From Lederbergia graminis (GTDB lineage: Bacteria > Bacillota > Bacilli > Bacillales > Bacillaceae_C), in the NCBI RefSeq assembly GCF_042655485.1, contig NZ_JBHSMC010000046.1, positions 1 to 64,000 of the forward strand: DNA of 64,000 nucleotides. Reading direction: 5' to 3'. Numbering within the stretch: position 1 is the stretch's first letter; each line of letters starts with the position of its first letter. Of this stretch, positions 61,312 to 64,000 are shown piece after piece. The translations under genes were made by a program, and so were the position numbers. The notes under the pieces are model-generated. The model ran no database searches, was not told the DNA's origin, and saw only the letters and a program-made list of their open reading frames with translations.

Positions 61312-61998
61312 ATGATTGAAATGCAAGATGTATATAAAAAGTACCCAAATGGAATAACGGCCGCTAACGGATTGAACATTCATATTAAACAAGGTGAATT
61401 TATTTATGTCGTAGGGCCTAGTGGTGCAGGTAAATCTACCTTCATCAAAATGATGTACCGAGAAGAGAAGGCATCATCTGGTACTGTTTTGGTAAATGGT
61501 GTGAATTTATCTAAGCTGAAAAATAGAGAGGTGCCTTTCTTTCGCCGAAATATCGGAGTTGTCTTTCAAGACTTTAAGTTATTGCCAACATTAACAGTAT
61601 TTGAAAATGTTGCGTTTGCACTTGAGGTTATAGAACAAAGACCAAAAGATATAAAAAGAAGAGTTATGGATGTTCTTGCTTTAGTGGGATTAAAGCATAA
61701 AGTAAGAATGCTACCTAGCGAATTATCCGGTGGTGAACAGCAACGGGTATCCATTGCACGTTCCATCGTAAATAAACCAAAGTTAATTATTGCAGATGAA
61801 CCAACAGGTAATTTAGATCCTGATACATCATGGGAGATTATGCATTTGCTAGAGGAAATTAACTTAAAGGGTACAACAATTGTCATGGCAACACATAATA
61901 AAGAAATCGTTAATACGATTAAGCACCGTGTTGTCGCAATCGAAAGTGGTAGAATAGTACGTGATGAGCAGCGGGGTGATTACGGCTATGAAGGCTAG
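61312..61998 (+). CDS. ftsE: Cell-division ABC ATPase FtsE
   Basis: 228 residues; ATG after GGGTGAT. Walker A GPSGAGKST, signature LSGGEQQRVSIARS, Walker B LIIADEPTGNLD, H-loop ATHNKEIV. With FtsX it forms a membrane complex that controls peptidoglycan hydrolase activity; in B. subtilis it activates CwlO. The end overlaps ftsX by 11 nt. Confidence 0.97.
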   Translation: MIEMQDVYKKYPNGITAANGLNIHIKQGEFIYVVGPSGAGKSTFIKMMYREEKASSGTVLVNGVNLSKLKNREVPFFRRNIGVVFQDFKLLPTLTVFENVAFALEVIEQRPKDIKRRVMDVLALVGLKHKVRMLPSELSGGEQQRVSIARSIVNKPKLIIADEPTGNLDPDTSWEIMHLLEEINLKGTTIVMATHNKEIVNTIKHRVVAIESGRIVRDEQRGDYGYEG

Positions 61999-62875
61999 GA
62001 CATTCCGGCGCCATCTAAAAGTAAGTTTCAAAAGTCTTAAAAGAAATACTTGGATGACTTTTGCTTCTGTAAGTGCAGTAACAGTCACACTTCTATTAGT
62101 AGGAGTATTTCTAGTCATTATGATGAACATGAACAAATTTGCTTCTGATTTGGAAAATGATGTGGAAATAAGAACACATGTAGAATTAACTGCAACAGAA
62201 GAAGAGGAAGCGGAGTTAAGAAAGCAAATAGAGAAAATTGATTTAATAGATTCGATTGAGTATTCCTCTAAAGATAAAGAATTAGATCACTTAATAGACA
62301 CGATGGGAGATTCCTGGTCCTTGTTTGAAGGCCAAGAAAATCCATTAAGAAATGTATTTATAGTCAAAGCAAAATCACCAACAGATACAGCTGTGATAGC
62401 AAAACAAATTCGTAAATTAGATAATGTTTATGCTGCAGAATACGGTGAAGCAAAAGTAGAAAGATTATTTAATGTATTAAAGACAAGCAGGAATGTCGGT
62501 ATATTTTTAATTGCTGGCCTTGTTTTTACCGCAATGTTCCTCATTTCAAATACAATCAAAATAACTATCTTCGCAAGACGACGTGAAATTGAAATTATGA
62601 AACTGGTCGGAGCTACAAATTGGTTTATACGTTGGCCATTCTTATTAGAAGGAATATGGCTCGGGATCCTTGGCTCTCTTATCCCAATTGCTGCAGTTGC
62701 AACAGGATATTATTATGCCTACGATTTCTTAGTTACTCGTATACCTCAACAATTAGTACAACCATTAGAATTTAGTCCATTCGTATATCAAATCAGTCTA
62801 CTTCTCGTATTAGTTGGAGTAATAATTGGTGGATGGGGTAGTTTTATGTCGGTCCGCCGTTTCTTGAAAGTATAA
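61988..62875 (+). CDS. ftsX: Cell-division membrane protein FtsX
   Basis: 295 residues from ATG 61988, set by GGGGTGAT at about 61973-61980. Four membrane spans: about 25-47, then 175-197, 222-244 and 262-285 around the large extracellular loop (about 48-170) that contacts hydrolases. KITIFARRREIEIMKLVGATNWFIRWPFLLEG is the conserved FtsX segment. Coupled to ftsE by overlap. Confidence 0.97.
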   Translation: MKARTFRRHLKVSFKSLKRNTWMTFASVSAVTVTLLLVGVFLVIMMNMNKFASDLENDVEIRTHVELTATEEEEAELRKQIEKIDLIDSIEYSSKDKELDHLIDTMGDSWSLFEGQENPLRNVFIVKAKSPTDTAVIAKQIRKLDNVYAAEYGEAKVERLFNVLKTSRNVGIFLIAGLVFTAMFLISNTIKITIFARRREIEIMKLVGATNWFIRWPFLLEGIWLGILGSLIPIAAVATGYYYAYDFLVTRIPQQLVQPLEFSPFVYQISLLLVLVGVIIGGWGSFMSVRRFLKV

Positions 62876-63032
62876 GAACTACCTTTGTAAAAAATACTCT
62901 TATTTTTATAATACTGGAGGACGGAGGGTTGCATATCCCTCTTTCCTTCAATAGTTCACGAAGTCCAAAGATTAATAGCTTTACATATTAATAGAGTAGA
63001 TTAGACAAAAGGGTGAAAGGGGAAAAAGTGAG

Positions 63033-64000
63033 TTGAAAAGAAGTTCATTATTCTCATTGACAGTAGCGGTTATACTAGGGGTTTCATTTGTTTTTTCTCC
63101 TAATGGATTTGTGTACGCAGAAACATTAACGGATTTGGAAAAAAACAAATCAAATATTAAGAACGAAAGATCAGACTTAGAAGAATCTATTAAAGATAAA
63201 GATCATGAAATAAACGAAATAACAGGCCAACAAACTGCTGTAGAAGTAGAAATTCAACAACTAGAGGCAGAGATGGCTACTACAGATAAAAAAATATCGG
63301 ACAAGCAAAAAGAAATTGAAGATACGAAGGCAGAAATAGAAAGACTTAAAAGTGAAATAACTGCACTAGAGGAACGTTTAGAACGACGCAATAAACTTCT
63401 TCAAGAAAGAGCAAGAAATATCCAGCAAAATGGTGGATCAGTTAATTATCTTGACGTCCTACTAGGTGCGGAAAGCTTTGGTGATTTTATTGATCGCTTA
63501 TCTGCTGTGACTGTCTTAGTAGAAGCAGATAAAAAAATCATTGAAGAGCAAAAAGCGGATAAAGAAAAACTAGAAGCAAATAAAGAACAAGTAGAAAAAG
63601 ATCTTGCTAGCTTAAATGATATGTTAAAAGAATTAGAGACACTTAAAGCAGATTTAGAGAAACAGAATAAGAAAAAGCAAGAACTTCTCAAACAACTTGA
63701 AGCACAAAAACAACATATTGAACATGAAAAAATGTCAATGGAAGAAGAAGCAGAATTATTAAAGCAACAAGAAGCTGCCATTCAGAAGTTGATTCAACTA
63801 GAGAAAGAAAGAATTGCAGAAGAAAAACGGAAAGCAGAAGAAGCTGCTAGAAAAGCAAAAGAAGAAGCAGAAAGAAAAGCAAAAGAAGAAGCGGAAAGAA
63901 AAGCACAGGAAGAAGCTGCTGGTAAGACTCCTGAAACAAGTAATGGTAATGAAGAATCAAACGAAGAAGTCGTCACTACACCACCTGTATCATCCGGATT
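63033..64000 (+). CDS. Coiled-coil peptidoglycan hydrolase or activator (EnvC/CwlO-like), 3' end missing
   Basis: Open frame from TTG 63033 (AAAGGGG upstream) to the window end, 322 codons. Signal peptide about 1-30 ending FVYAE, then long heptad coiled coil (about 35-245), the repetitive KAKEEAERKAKEEAERK stretch (about 270-290) and a Gly/Asn/Glu linker. The position directly after ftsEX and this N-terminal architecture match FtsEX-controlled hydrolases with an M23 or NlpC/P60 domain; that catalytic domain lies beyond the window, so the enzyme class is open. Confidence 0.8.
   Translation, partial: MKRSSLFSLTVAVILGVSFVFSPNGFVYAETLTDLEKNKSNIKNERSDLEESIKDKDHEINEITGQQTAVEVEIQQLEAEMATTDKKISDKQKEIEDTKAEIERLKSEITALEERLERRNKLLQERARNIQQNGGSVNYLDVLLGAESFGDFIDRLSAVTVLVEADKKIIEEQKADKEKLEANKEQVEKDLASLNDMLKELETLKADLEKQNKKKQELLKQLEAQKQHIEHEKMSMEEEAELLKQQEAAIQKLIQLEKERIAEEKRKAEEAARKAKEEAERKAKEEAERKAQEEAAGKTPETSNGNEESNEEVVTTPPVSSG

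Noticed and set aside
1..64000. Mobile elements, tRNA or rRNA genes
   Set aside because: I found no transposase or integrase motif, no terminal inverted repeats around the xylan locus, and no sequence I recognise as tRNA or rRNA.

Overview
The window comes from a low-GC, flagellated Bacillaceae member, probably a soil or halotolerant genus near Gracilibacillus, Amphibacillus or Oceanobacillus. I infer this from the flaG-fliD-fliS-fliT-hpf-secA-prfB-cccB-ftsE-ftsX gene order, Shine-Dalgarno sites of the AGGAGGTGAT type, many TTG/GTG starts, and sigma-A, sigma-D and Fnr-type sites that match Bacillus consensus. I recognised no tRNA, rRNA, transposase or CRISPR array.

Region 1 (about 0.1-40.4 kb) is one large glucurono-arabinoxylan utilisation locus. 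At the cell surface there is a membrane-anchored GH10 xylanase, a GH43 arabinoxylan arabinofuranosidase lipoprotein, four solute-binding lipoproteins (three of them close paralogues) and a 965-residue solute-binding protein fused to carbohydrate-binding-like domains. Import uses two separate permease pairs (14.9-16.7 and 21.4-23.2 kb). Between them lie an NHL/TPR membrane protein, a Yip1-like membrane protein and a DUF5696-type lipoprotein. No ATPase gene is present, so a shared MsmX-type ATPase elsewhere is likely. Oligosaccharides would then be dismantled in the cytoplasm by GH43, GH67 alpha-glucuronidase, GH2, an SGNH acetylesterase, GH8 exo-oligoxylanase, GH43 beta-xylosidase and GH95. Control appears to involve a YesM-type histidine kinase with a damaged G1 box, an AraC-type regulator whose receiver domain has lost its phosphorylation residues, paired GGT-containing repeats 22-23 nt apart overlapping the -35 of several promoters, and cre-like operators at or near the predicted start of transcription.

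Region 2 (40.4-51.3 kb) is mixed core and accessory sequence: a DUF3900-like protein, an Fnr-controlled truncated haemoglobin, DUF2269, Nudix, a secreted hypothetical protein, the YfkAB radical-SAM protein, an aldo/keto reductase plus Gfo/Idh pair, a YkvA-like protein, TPP-riboswitch-controlled tenA, a cysteine-rich CBS protein and a low-complexity protein. Between genes sit tandem arrays with strikingly constant periods: 52 nt at both edges of the xylan locus, 51 nt at 46.3 kb, and a 124-nt higher-order array made of six ~20.7-nt monomers at 43.2-44.1 kb.

Region 3 (51.4-64 kb) is conserved chromosome: sigma-D-driven flaG/fliD/fliS/fliT, hpf, a split chromate transporter, secA, prfB with its programmed +1 frameshift, cccB, ftsEX and the start of a coiled-coil peptidoglycan hydrolase or activator cut off by the window end.
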